Shown here piece by piece: positions 9,409 through 20,899 of a stretch of DNA of 64,000 nt. Below the pieces are notes generated by a model. The model had not been told where the DNA came from. It was given only the letters and a program-made list of their open reading frames with translations, and did not search any database. Within the stretch, counting starts at the first letter, position 1, and every line of letters begins with the position of its first letter. The position numbers were made by a program, and so were the translations under genes. The DNA comes from Kalmusia sp. IMI 367209 (taxonomy: Eukaryota; Ascomycota; Dothideomycetes; Pleosporales; Didymosphaeriaceae): assembly GCA_027946365.1 (NCBI GenBank), contig JAPEUQ010000016.1, forward strand, positions 744,001-808,000, given 5' to 3'.

Positions 9409-10701
9409 TCAGGTTGACTGCGAGCGCGGTGTACGGCAGGCACGTATCTGTTCTTTGGGCCAATCGAGCCAATTTTTCCACTCCGTCGGAACGAACGCAT
9501 CGGCAATAGCGATTATCAGCTCATCTATGCCTTCCAAGAACCAATACTGCTTGCTCTTGCCCAAGGCGACGCCATAGTGTGCGAATATGATCAATGCACC
9601 TGGCTGTTTCTCGGAGAGTAATTCAACGAAGCGACTCGGAATCCGATGAACCCACATTCGTAGCAAAGAGTCCGAAGGGGGTCTGGGTAATTTGCCGATT
9701 ATATCGAAGAGGAGTTCCAGAGGTCGGATTGCATCCTTGTAGGCTTCGATGATCTCGGGAGGATAGATGTGATGAATGACGTCGGAGAACTTGCGAAGTT
9801 GTACGAGTTGTGTCTCAACAGGTGGCTCAGCCTCATCCCAGTCGACTGTATGTATATCGTTTGGCATGATACGCCTCAGGTCAGAGTGCCTCATGACATC
9901 GTACAAACCGTCCATTTGTATGAGCTCCTTCATCATTCTGGTCAACATCAAGTTGGAGAAGATGCTGTCGAAGGCGTCGTCAATGTCAGGAGAGCTCGTA
10001 GAAATTGCACATGAATAAGGAAAGAGAGAGGCGTTAAAGACGAGCACGGCTTCGAAGTTCGAGTCGGTGACCTCCTTCACTTCAATCCCGAAATTGCGTG
10101 AGAGCGATTTGATGATGGCGCTTTGCCTTCAGCAGATATTCAGCCCGGAGGTCTGTATCCGATCTGCTAAGATGAAGAGCACCTAAAGAGAGAATGGCAT
10201 GAAGGAGATATGGTTTATCGAAAGAGACCTTGGGGACATAGCATGAGTAGATCTCTGCGCTGTCCGATTCGTGAGCAAGTGTCTGCGCCGTGACCGTGAC
10301 GTAGTGATGCAGCAGCCGCAGATGCGAGATATCAGCAATAAGTTCTCGGCTTTCATCTGCGATGGCGGCCGTCCGGTCTATGGTAGGGCTCTGTGTGGAA
10401 GATGGCGAATTGAGCCCAACAGGCGAAAGCGTGACATCCGAAGCAACCGCGCTCTTCAGGCGGGGATATTCGCACGTTGAGCCATACTTCGCGCAGTTCA
10501 AACAGGCTGGTTTTTGCTCATCGCACTGTTCGCAGTCAGTGTCCCCGCACCCAATAAGTTGTTCCGCTAATAGGGAAACGCAATACACAGCTGGTACCAT
10601 AGGTATGCAGTGGGAGATCGCACTTTTACATGTCGAGCTTTACACGGAATGCACCCGCTGCGGGACTTTTTGTGTGGCTTGCGGGTCTTTGTAGCATGCA
10701 T
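9409..10701 (-). CDS. Upc2-like Zn2Cys6 transcription factor, with an apparent 1-base frameshift
   Basis: Exons are 10624-10701 and 9409-10525. Exon 1 encodes MHATKTRKPHKKSRSGC and the first half of the zinc cluster (CIPCKARHVK). After a 98-nt intron, exon 2 continues CDEQKPACLNCAKYGSTC, completing C-x2-C-x6-C-x6-C-x2-C-x6-C. The middle region has LRLLHHYVTVTAQTL and LLHAILSLGALHLS, typical of Upc2/sterol-uptake-control-like regulators, and the C-terminus ends near WKNWLDWP as in that family. Expected length is about 397 aa. The frame breaks around 10087-10093 (GGG or TTT on the coding strand). The literal product stops after ALTQFRD, while the downstream frame KEVTDSNFEAVLVF continues the family pattern. 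Exon 2 is one base too long, consistent with one extra base. A DNA-binding role is known for the family; the target genes are unknown. Confidence 0.85.
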
Positions 10702-10970
10702 GTCACTAGTTGGCATTGTGACGTATCATTATGAGTGCAGACTTGATGGTTGTGAGAGGTGGTTGAGAAGGTGGGAAAGAAACTCCACAGAATGGCCCGT
10801 GCACATATCCTCGCTCATTCTGGTTAGCGGGGACCTCAAGTCGAGATTTAATAGTACAATCATCTTAATAATCACATATCTTGCGATAACACAAAGTTCA
10901 ATATCAAAACAAAGGCTTATGAGATGAATTACGCTTCCAGAGCGCAGCACATTACATAGTAAACATTACG

Positions 10971-13900
10971 TTACATAATCGCCCCATTGCCGTTGGCATT
11001 CATATGCGTGTTCCCCATTAAAGCACCATTCCCATCGCCGCCGGCGCCATCCAAATACGCCCACGACGGATCCATCATGCCCGCATCAAATCCTGCATTC
11101 CGCGTCTGGAAAAGTCCATAGTACCCTCCGAGATCAACGTAATCAGATTCTACAAACATCGGTCCTGAGTTGTAAGGAGTTTGATGTTGCGGGATATTTG
11201 CTGTTGGCGCGAATGGAAGTGGTTGCGTGAAGTTTTCCTGGGGATGAGGCTGTGGCTGTGCGAAGGTCTCCTGAGAGTGGGGCTGAACGAAGTTCTCCTG
11301 AGAGAGAGGCGCAGCATTCCATGTGGAGTCGTATCCTGAGTCGGGGGTGCTGGAGCCACCTTCAACGGTCGGAGAAGACTCCGACTTGGCAACAGGGTGG
11401 TCGTGCTCTGGGTACTGCGCAGGGATAGGGATGTAGTCCGCTGTGTGTATCGCTTGGGACGAGTCGAAGTTAAGGAATGGCGCAGCAGGAACATTGTGGC
11501 GCTGTATGGCATTTGCAGGCGGAGTCCTTGAAGCATCCAACATGCTTGGGTGACCAGCTGCATTCCCGATTCCAGGTGAGTTGAGTTGCAAAAGTGACAG
11601 CGGCGTGGAATTGTCGGGCTGGCCTTGGGTGGACTGGAATAATGATATGAGCTGCGTTTGGCATTCGCGCACGATGTCAACCAGACGCTCTTTGAGCCTA
11701 TCCTCTAAGGGCTGCGCCTCTTCTTCCACTGTAACTTCGAGTGTTCGGCGTACTAGTCGTGGCAGCTCAAGGCGAGAAAATTCCTGGAATCGGGCAACAT
11801 TTGATGATTCACCCGTCTGACCACCGTTCATGCAAGGCTGGTACTCGATATCTAAAAAACTTCATTAGAACATGTGCACGTGGTAAAAATGAAAGAAAGA
11901 AACCTACAAGGCGACGGCATGTCTACATCTTTGTCATCCGGGAATAGTATTCGATACACGCCCTTCCATTTGTCTTCTTCACTTTGGTACACGAGACTTC
12001 GCTTCTTGCTCTTGAGCTTTCGTTCTTGGTCTTTATCGAAGCCTTCCAGGGGCACTTGATCCTTGATTTCACAGCCACGGGGATCGCGCTGATGTTCACG
12101 AAGAGTTGGCTCGTTGCCGAACGTTGAACAACATCGGTTACATTGGATCGGCAGGAGATGGCGACGATACAGATGTTCCCTGGGAAAAAGTCAGTAGCGA
12201 TCCTTTGTAGCATCTGCAAAACGAAATTTGTAGACATCGACGTACTTCAATCGAGCTACAGTGATGAAGCCCGGGTCACGGCAAGATGTGAATGTCTGAT
12301 GTCGTCCAGGGTTTCTCTTGTAATAAGGACAAGCAAATCTAATCTCAGGTTCGACTTGCTTGCCAGCACTATGTTTGGGATCAGGCCTCCTGCGCTTATT
12401 TGAATCGTCTCCGTTGTCATCTGGTGGGGGTGAGCTACCACCACTTAGACTGCGTTTGCGCGAGACAAATGAAGAGCTGGAGTATGTTGATGACCCGCTC
12501 GATCCGACATAATATCCATGACCAGGATTGCCTGCAGCGCCGGTGCCATGATGCGTTCGAATCATCTTGTCGAATGTTTGATGAAATTCAAGCATGAGGC
12601 GTTCGACCAATTGACGTTTCACCGGAGAAAGCATAGGCCGGATACTCTCAGCATCTGTTACGCTGGCGGGCGACCCAGTATCCTCGGTCCAGTCCGTCTC
12701 CTCATCCGATGATTTCGCGGCTTCGTCATGCGACGAGGTGAGTGACAGACAGCGGGACGATGCTGTAAGTTCAGCGATCTCTTTGCTTTCTAAAATTTGC
12801 TCTTGTAGTTCGACTGCAACTGGGGATTGCGAAACCTTGGTAGGAGATGTTGGCTGTGTATTCCTGGAGAACCCGTACATATGGTCGGGAGTGCGAGGTA
12901 TCTGCACGGTATACGCCGAAGCAGCCGCGATGTCAATGTCTTCAATGTCATTTCTTCGAGCATTCTTTAGGTCTTGTGTACCTTGAAGAAGCTGATTAGT
13001 TATGCAGCTTCTTGTTACTTGACGAAGTGCACATCCTCTCAAATGCTCGTAGAAACCTTGGGCATCGAAGGGCTCAGAGCACAGTCCGCATGTCGCAACC
13101 CTTTTGCCTCCAAGAGGCTTCCTTGGCTGATTGATGGTGCGATACAGGTCTTCTCTTCGCACAGCGGGCACTTGCTCCACGCCATGAGCATTGACAAGGT
13201 GCCTCAGGAACATGTCGCATCGGTTGAAAGTTTTCTCGGCTGCGCTAGCGGTAGGAGGACAGAAGCCGCAAACCATGGTCTCTCTGAAATGAGTGATCGT
13301 ATGCCTAGCTCTATCATAGGGTCTTGCGAAGCCTTTGACATGGTATTCGCAGTTCTCTACAGGGCATTTCTCAGGTCGTTCAGCCTGATGAGTCAACAGG
13401 TGTGCAGGAAGGTCTCGCAGGACACGCCCACAGCCTGGATAGGGGCACATGCCCTTCTCCGTTGGCTCCAAGGCATCCCACTTGAACGATCTGGTAGATC
13501 TTGTCGATGAATTGCGACTGCTAATCGTACTTCCTGTTGTCAGGCTTGGACAATCACTGTTCCGAGGATGCTCTACGATTCCAGCATTTTTGAGGATGAA
13601 ATCCCAATCGTATATCTGAGACCGAATCTGGTAACTCATCGACGTCCGCTAAGCTTGTAAAAGCATCGGGATTCGAGGGTAAAGCCAGATGGTGTGCCTG
13701 CTTGCGACTCAACGGACGTTCAGACGCATTCTCTTGTGAGAGGCTCTGTAGGATGTCAGCTTGGAAATGAGGGGACAAATTCTAGATCTAGACTGTGGCC
13801 CGCATCTTGTCCAAAACTAGCTGATGACAAACCCAACTCGGGATGCCACACATCAAGGGTAGCATGAAAAGGTTCTCGCTTACAGTGGCACGCTGATTCG

Positions 13901-14115
13901 ATAGATGCGACAGCCCTGCGCTCCCCCGTTGCTCTGGCGTGTTGTACTTTTTGAACTCGGCTTGAAGGCTATCTAGCGGGAGAGAGGCTCAAGCGATAAC
14001 GGCGAGCAGACAATGCTGGCTGTCTCGAGAGCTTTGGAGGCTGTTTCGCTTCCAACCCATCCATGTTCTCCGGTCGAACGAAATCGACATAAGTTTCCTC
14101 TTCAAGTGCCTCCAT
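10971..14115 (-). CDS. C2H2 zinc-finger transcription factor-like protein; N-terminal part with two frame breaks
   Basis: The well-supported core has exons 12246-13639 (or from 13745), 11908-12179 and 10971-11851, joined by GTACGT...CCAG and GTAGGT...TTAG introns. Finger-like segments are CPYPGCGRVLRDLPAHLLTH, CPVENCEYHVKGFARPYDRARH, CGFCPP...CDMFLRHLVNAH, CGLCSEPF...HLRGC, ACPYYKRNP and IQCNRCCSTFGNEPTLREH. A Gln/Pro/Asn-rich C-terminal activation-like tail follows. Upstream, ATG 14115 opens a frame (MEALEEETYVDFVRPENM) leading through exon 13884-14115 and a GTAAGC...CTACAG intron into exon 13745. That N-terminus needs two one-base corrections: near 13978-13980 (CCC on the coding strand) and near 13604-13615. 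Exon lengths (232 and 1500 nt) are each one base too long for phase. A shorter gene starting at ATG 13639 is the alternative. Function is inferred from the fingers only. Confidence 0.75.
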
Positions 14116-15417
14116 CTCGCAAGAAAATGATAGCAATAATGATCGAAGTGAAAAAGGCTAGCGTGTCTGCACCATGGAAACCCCAAGGCGTTGTGGGTTT
14201 TCAGTAGAAAGAAAAAAGGGCCGTTGAATAGCAGCCGTCAAAGCCCTTCGAGGCGGGTGGATGCTTAGGAACACTCGACATCCAGCGGCCACCACATAAA
14301 GGGCACTCTCTATCACGATGCGTGTTGTACGCATCTGCGCGTTTTGTTCTAAGAAAAGCAACGAATGCCGGTGAGGCACGGACTTACATGCCTGTCAGCC
14401 CGCTCAGCTCCCAATAGGCTGTCTGCCCATCCCTGATTGGCGCGCACAATCCGATGCTTAGAACCCTACCCGTATGGTCCTACTATTCAATAGGCACTAT
14501 TGTTTCGCATTTATATCGATTATGTAGGACGACATGCAGGGTGCGCAAGGCATGCCTGCGTCCTGCGAGCCGTTCCTGGATGCAATTCGTGGTTTTGAGG
14601 GACCGAAGGGATGACTGGGGTGGAGAGGGTGCAAGGCTGAGGAACGATGCGTGGAAGGTTTTCCGATCAGGTGTTCGTATGACGAAACCCTGCAGTCTTG
14701 CGCTCCCTTGCGGTTGCCTTGGACGCGAACCGTATATTGCGTGAATGTCCGAGGACCGTGATTAGACACGATGGACGAAAAGCAGGCAGACGTTGATGTC
14801 AGCCATGCCGAATAAATGCGGACCAGAGTGGGCGGCAGACTGGAGAAGACTAGATTGCAGCCACATCCACAGCCACGCCCCACTTTCCATGGCGTCAGCC
14901 GACCAACTTCCTCCCAGTGCCAACGATCTTCGCATATAGTGACATGAATTTATCTATCGCAAGGCTTTTTTCTTTGAATAGAAAACCATCTGAGCAATAC
15001 CTCCCAATCCGGAAAATGAACCAGAAGCCTAGTCCCAACATGAAGATCCACTGCGACCTTCACCGTCTATCTCATCTTCAAGCTATCTTTGTTCTTTGAT
15101 ACTTCTTGATTAGAATGACAAAAACAATAGAAGACATAAATTACACCTAAATTCGTTCACGCGTAGTCTGCATCTAGGGTGACTCGACCCATACTACATG
15201 TCTGAGCCTTCATTTCTGTTGCAGCATGTCGTTACACTTCAATTTACTTGTAATAAAGAGAAGAGAGCAGTGTTTGATAATGATGATATATATCAACTGT
15301 GGCTTGTAATCTCATTTCGTTACTCACATACAGTATCAGCTTGTTTCGGATTGAATTTCTTAAGATCTTTTCCAGATCTTTGTTGCGTACTCATATATGT
15401 ACTTTTATAACCACCCA
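14116..15417. other. Intergenic region without recognised gene
   Basis: About 1.3 kb lie upstream of the C2H2 gene and downstream of the TolB-like gene. Short frames on both strands (for example around 14500-14880) lack family resemblance. The stretch 15110-15420 is AT-rich and probably holds the 3' UTR of the TolB-like gene. Confidence 0.6.
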
Positions 15418-17499
15418 CTATCCCAAAAATTCACTGCCCACAAACAACGGCATCGAATCCTCCCACATACTATCCGTAACCAACCTCTTATTCCCCCCGT
15501 CAGCGTCCATGATCACAATCTGCCCGTACGGCTGGAACGTGCTATCATACGTAGCAGCCTCATCACGGAACCCGTACTGCGCTGTGCTGTACATGATCCT
15601 CCCATCATGCGTCCATACGGCGTGTGCATCGTTGCCGCCGCTATTCGTCAAGATCTGTAGATCGGAGCCGTCGGGCCGAATAGTCGCGACGTCGAAGTTG
15701 GTGTATGTGCGGCGACGTGCGAAGACGATGCGCTCGCCATCAGGCGACCACATGGGCGTATTGTCGTAGACGTTAGCGGTGCCATTGGTAAGGACTCGGA
15801 CAGACCGTGTGGCGAGATCCATGACACGGAGACCGTACTCTTTGCCCCATACGCGGTAGACGATGGATTTGCCGTCGGGAGAGTAGCTGGGAAAGCCGGT
15901 GTTGGCGTCGTTCTCGTCAGTGAGCTGCTCCGCGGCGGAGCCGTTAGCGCTGAAGCGCCAGAGCGTGCCGGCACCTGTGGCACGGGACTGGAACCAGGAG
16001 CCTAGGCCGACCGTGAGCCAGTTGCCGTCGGGTGACCAGGAGGGCTGGAACGCCCCAGAGAGGCCCTTTCCGATGGCTGAGGAGGAGTTCTGGAGATGGT
16101 CATAGACGTCGAAGACGTCTTTCAGATCGGTGGCGTCGGGCTTCATGGTGACGACGCTGGAGTTGCCGAGTTGCTTCTGCGTGATGGCAAGGCGGCCTTG
16201 GAGCGAGAGTTGTGGGAAGACGTCGGTGAAGCGGTATTCCCAGTCGTCGTCCCAACTGTAGAGTTGCTTTCCCATTGGTCGAACCGTCTTGAAGTCAACT
16301 TTCTCGTAGACTACTTGTGTGCCGTCAGGAGACCAAGACGGGGAACGTAAAGCTAGTTTGACCTGGGTGTATGTGCTATTGCCCGTGGTGCCGTTACCGA
16401 TCGTGGTATACGATGTATAGTTGAGGCCTTCGTTGGCAGGGGTCTTGATCAAGTACCCAATAACATCTTTGGTCACCCACTGCGGATTCATCTTAAGCCC
16501 GGAGCCGAACGTATGCTCAATGCGATCCTGGCCAGTCTCGAGATCGACTGAGATTAGCTGTCCTGTGACACCACTGACCGACTCAGGGCGATGAGAATCC
16601 CAGGTGGCCTCTGTAGTGATCTCATAGAAGATAACACGTTTTCCATCGGGAGAGAACTTGGGCGAGCCCAGACTGTACTCAGCCTTAGTGGCAAGCTGCC
16701 TGAAGCCGCTGCCATCGGGTTGTATTACATAGATCGACAGCTCCTGCGTATGCTCCCATCCAGTGCCATTGCCGTGGCCGCGCCATTGGGTGTTACGGGC
16801 GGAAGAGAAAGCCAACCATTTTCCGTCGGGGGACCAGGCCGGTCGGTAGTAACCTTCGGGCAAACTTGCATTCCCAGCGACCAGGGCCGTGTTGGTGAGA
16901 TTCTTCTCTTCGCCTGTTCGGAGATCCTTGACCCACACGTTGGCTTTGTAGGTATTGGCCGTAGATACATAGGCAATCTTGTTCCCATCTGGGCTCAGAA
17001 CGCCTTGAGCCTCGTAGGATGAAGTGGCGATGACCTTCTCCATGCCAGTGCCATCAGGTTTGACGCGGTAGATGTCCTATCGCGCGGAATGTTAGCTGCC
17101 ATGCATTCATCGAAGGCTGGAGATACTCACCGAGTTCCCGTCTCCATTGCGCTCTGTGGTGAATGTGATCCATTGTCCGTCGGCAGAGAAAGTCGCTTGG
17201 TAGTCAAAGTCTGATTCGTCGCCCAAGAGCTTCCGCTCATTGCTACCGTCCGCATTGGCAATGTACAACTCGGATTTACCCGGAGCAATTCGGTTCAAGA
17301 AGAAAGCGCCCTTCTTTCCTTCCGCCTGGCGGAGAGCATGACGGGGTAGAGAGCCATCTCTTTTTTGATTGGCGTAGGGACATGCCGAGCGGTGTTCCAC
17401 TGCACGAGCAGCGTAAGGGCAGCTCTCCCGCTGCTGCATGCCAGGGTGGGCATGCGCACTCAGGGCAAACGCCAAAAAGGGAATGGTCGACAGGCGCAT
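15418..17499 (-). CDS. Secreted TolB/PD40-type beta-propeller protein
   Basis: Two exons (17131-17499 and 15418-17076) are joined by a GTGAGT...ATAG intron and give 675 aa. The N-terminus MRLSTIPFLAFALSAHA is a clear signal peptide. The mature protein carries repeated WD40-like (PD40) motifs: LSPDGNK, WSPDGKW, FSPDGKR, WSPDGTQ, WSPDGNW, YSPDGKS, WSPDGER, plus degenerate FSADGQ and WTHDGR. These alternate with strands such as YVIQPDGSG and ATIRPDGSD. This pattern is that of TolB/tricorn N-terminal propellers. No peptidase domain follows, so it is probably a secreted propeller that binds a ligand or protein; the role is unknown. Several N-x-S/T sites fit secretion. ATG 17499 is chosen because it gives the signal peptide and lies about 66 nt below a TATATAAG box. 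Confidence 0.9.
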
Positions 17500-18466
17500 C
17501 TTGAAAGATCGAGATAGGAGATCTCAGGCTCCGTGTCCCAGTGTCCCGAGTACCGATACATTCTCTTATATACATGGTAACCTTGATTCTTCGTACAAAG
17601 GTACTTTGGAGTGCATCTCTTGAGGGTGTCATGAATAAATTTTGCAACGATCCACCAGTGACGGTAATATCGTACAACCAGGGTTCTTCGATACATGTTT
17701 CGCTCGCCGTTTGCTGTTTGAAGTGGGCATGGCCAGAGTTTCATGCGAAGAGCCAATGAACGCTGGCACACGAGCGGACGGTTAGAGTTCGCGTAGCGGC
17801 CGCTAACTTCGTGAGGAAGGAAGAGTGCACGTCGTAGCTTTTACCGGGCCGTAACCTCAAATCCTTCGCCTCCCCCACACCGTTGCATCTCGATTATCTT
17901 TATCTGATTCTTGCCACCAATGAGAATTGCGTGAATTGGATTCAAGAGGCAAATGTTCCCTACGTACGGGCCCGCCTTGCAAGCTCTAGTAAGGATGTGG
18001 GTTGTCTAGGCATGGGTCTTAAGCAGGGTGTTGTACGAAGTTGCCTAATGCGATTCAAGTGCGTTGATGCATTTGGTGCAGGTCCTAGTATGGGAGCTGT
18101 GTGTATTTCAATTATCTTAATTGCACTTATAAGGGAAGTTCAAGCCTTTTTCTTGGTGTTTTGTCGATTTGTGGGAGTACGTACCAAGGCTAGATAAGCT
18201 TTTGCTCGATAATATGCAAGCTGTACAGCCAATTCGTGCAAGCAATATGCAATAAGTATCAGCTAAGTCATCCTTTCAGACGAAATAGGACCTCTAAGCT
18301 AGTTTGATTCACCTCCGCAGAAAGCAAATGTGAAGTTTCAAGCGTCTATAGCTTCCGCAAGCGAAAAGAAATCACCACATGATATCAAGTATCAACTAGG
18401 GTACCCGCCTTGGACGCCCAAACGCTGAATATCATGCCAAGTAGCACCGGCAGAACATTTTCCACA
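17500..18466. other. Intergenic region without recognised gene
   Basis: This is upstream sequence of the propeller gene and downstream sequence of the Cys/His-rich orphan. A 104-codon plus-strand frame at 17883-18197 shows no family resemblance and no introns or promoter to support it. Nothing else is seen. Confidence 0.6.
17565..17572 (-). promoter_or_regulatory. TATA box of the secreted propeller gene
   Basis: TATATAAG on the minus strand lies about 66 nt upstream of ATG 17499. The spacing is consistent with a TATA element and a short 5' leader. Confidence 0.45.
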
Positions 18467-19459
18467 TCAAGGCTCTCTTGTCGAGCTCGAGAATGAGCCA
18501 TACTGCCCAGCCATGGGCACAGAGCCAGGAGGCACACCATTCTGGGCGGAGTAGTTGTTGTATCCAGCAGCTATGGTGCCGTTCGGGACACCAGATTGGG
18601 AGAGGTCCTGCACATCACCTTGTAGTCCTCCGAAGGGAAGTCGGTTCCTCACAACTTTTTTCTGCACCACAGCTCGTCCTACCTGCGCATAACGCTCATA
18701 AACCTTCTCTGCGCGCCACACGCACTCATGACAGAGGATCGCATCGCCCTGCTTCTCGTTGCCTGGAAAGATCCGACCCCTACACGCCGGCATGTCTATA
18801 CAGTTGGCGCCACAAGGACGTGCCGGCTGGGCCCATACCTCATGGCCACAGTGCAGCGTATGCGTGAGCTTGTGATCGAAGGGAAGGCCATCGGGGTTGT
18901 AGAATGGCTTGCACATCTGCGCATGGATCTGGTCGTGGGTGTAACGGGCAAAGTGCTCAATGACTGGGCGAGTGAGAGCGAGGGCGCGCTTGTAAGTCAC
19001 CTTCGGAGTCATGATGAAGTAGCTGCTGACGGGAATACCTTGGCAGGTCTCACAGTAGATCTTGTCGTGAGACTGAAAGCGAGAGAGATTTGGCAAGAGA
19101 GGCGTCTTCGTGACCTGGAGAGGCGTAGACATGGTCACAGCTTGCGCAAGAGGTTTGCCGGCTTTATTGAGGTCGATATGCTCCTCCACGGAGTGGATGG
19201 TCTGATGCCTGACCCAATTGGCGACGTGGAGGCAGTTTAGACCGCAGCGGTGGTCGGCAGAGTCATTGTCGATGGCAACGATATGACCGCAGGTCAACAA
19301 GTGGAACGGCTGACCACTTTGATCGTCGGTGATAGCGCAAGGCTCAATCACCGTGGGGTGGTATTGGTGGAATGGATAGCCGACAAGACACTGGCTATCT
19401 GAGATCAAGGGCTCGGGGGTGGTGAGACTAGAAAGAGCCTCCTGCTTTATGGGTGCCAT
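18467..19459 (-). CDS. Cys/His-rich hypothetical protein
   Basis: A 330-aa uninterrupted frame starts at ATG 19459. It has no signal peptide or membrane segment. Cys and His residues are grouped as if binding zinc: LLTCGHIV (about residue 55), CGLNCLHVANW (about 72), YCETCQG (about 136), LHCGHEVWAQPARPCGANC (about 205) and LCHECVWRAE (about 243). The repeated C-G-H and C-x2-C spacing suggests two related halves. The C-terminal 60 residues are Gly/Ser/Asn-rich and probably disordered. I do not recognise a named family. An RNA- or protein-binding zinc-ribbon-like role is possible but is only inference. The upstream region contains a long T/C tract. Confidence 0.7.
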   Translation of the reverse strand: MAPIKQEALSSLTTPEPLISDSQCLVGYPFHQYHPTVIEPCAITDDQSGQPFHLLTCGHIVAIDNDSADHRCGLNCLHVANWVRHQTIHSVEEHIDLNKAGKPLAQAVTMSTPLQVTKTPLLPNLSRFQSHDKIYCETCQGIPVSSYFIMTPKVTYKRALALTRPVIEHFARYTHDQIHAQMCKPFYNPDGLPFDHKLTHTLHCGHEVWAQPARPCGANCIDMPACRGRIFPGNEKQGDAILCHECVWRAEKVYERYAQVGRAVVQKKVVRNRLPFGGLQGDVQDLSQSGVPNGTIAAGYNNYSAQNGVPPGSVPMAGQYGSFSSSTREP

Positions 19460-20899
19460 TTCGGGACTAGGAATCGTGGGTTGAATGACAAGCTCAAGTC
19501 GAAGTGGTGTTGGGGAGGAGACACGAAGCTATATAGGGCAAGTGCGAGGGGCGGTAGGTGAAAGCACGTGGCGGGTGGACAGCCAGGCCTGTGTCGCTGT
19601 TTGCACCATCGTCTCCAGGTGACACTGGAGCAGTGCGGTGAGTTCACAAACTGAGCACATTTTTTTTTCTCTTTTTTTTTTCTTTTACCACAATCTAGTA
19701 TAAGAGATGAACAGGTACTTTTCTGTATGTTGCTTCTACACCTGCCACAGTACGGTATATATTGAAAATGCATGATATACTGTGCTTTCCAACATGTTTG
19801 CGCTCTGAGTGCGGGCATTGGACAGGGAAGGTGCCTTCAGGTGAATGCAGGAAGGTGCGAGCCAAGAACGGCAAGAGCCACCGTACTCCAGAGCACGAAA
19901 GACATAGAGGGGCAGGAAGTCGACGCAGAACGATGAGGATGAAACAGGCCGAAGACGGCGCGCAACAACGCTGGGGGGTGACGACAATGGCTCGGTGACT
20001 AAGCGTGCAAACCAGGCAAACGGCAGGGATGCGCGGCGAAGCGCCCGCCGTCTGATAGGCTGAGCGCTGGTGGCCCTCTTCTGCGGGCACGCCTTCTTGC
20101 ATCGCTCGTTCTTTGGATGCTCGAGTGCGCCTGCCCATGGAGACGCGGCTGCCTCACTCTTTGGAAGCAGGAATAGCCGCGGGGTGGAGCCCAGTTCGCA
20201 TGCGCGGGAGTCCCTAAACCGTTCAACGGTACGTACCAATCCTCGCCCTCGCTGCTCCACTTTGCCGCTATCGTCGACGTCCCGCCCGCCATGCCGTTGG
20301 GCGGTCTGGGAGACGTCTTCGCTCAGCGCTCCCCCGCGTCGCGATGCCAGGCCCGGTCTGCAGGCGCAGCCTCTGATATGGTGCCAGGAACCCATTGGAG
20401 CGACCTACGAGCCCAGTCGACCGCCCAGTCGATTGCCCAGTCGTCTGCGAACAAAGCAGAGCCCTTCCGCACCGCATCCTCGCCCGGCACCTCGTTCCCG
20501 CACGCGCAGCAGCAGCACGCCCATGTGAGCGCCATTGCCGACTCCGACGCCACCACGACCGCTTCATCCTCCGAGTTGACGTCCTCGTCGTCTTCGCGGG
20601 ACTCGATCCCCGCCTTGGACCCGGCTGCGGAGCTGCGCCGCGGTGAAACAACTCCCCAGAAGCAGGGGAAGACGACGACCAGACGCGCCAAAACACACAA
20701 CCGAACGAACAAATGGAGTAGGGGCGGAGCTGGGTCTTCGGATAGCACAGGCTCAGAGCGCAGGCCGTCCGTACCGCACACGCCCAAGTTCAATCCGCAC
20801 GCCGCCGCTTCGTCGCCGCAGAGCACGCGTCCGCTCCAGAAGCAGCAGCCGCACACCCAGACCGCCGCCAGCAACGCCGCCGCGCACCAGGCACGCTTG
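19460..20899. other. Intergenic region between divergent genes
   Basis: This is shared upstream sequence of the Cys/His-rich orphan (minus) and PAN3 (plus). It includes a T/C tract and, at 20291-20899, an in-frame upstream extension of the PAN3 frame. That extension has Ser/Thr/Gln-rich composition and would add 203 residues if the first ATG were used. Confidence 0.6.
19660..19687. repeat. T/C-rich homopolymer tract
   Basis: Runs of 9-10 T interrupted by C lie about 200 nt upstream of the Cys/His-rich orphan. This is a low-complexity promoter-proximal tract. Confidence 0.7.

Noticed and set aside
14497..14883. A 128-codon minus-strand frame between the C2H2 and TolB-like genes
   Set aside because: It has no domain, signal peptide or splice context, and its composition is that of random open frame.
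17883..18197. A 104-codon plus-strand frame with a hydrophobic end
   Set aside because: It has no promoter or family support, and the codons after the ATG look random.
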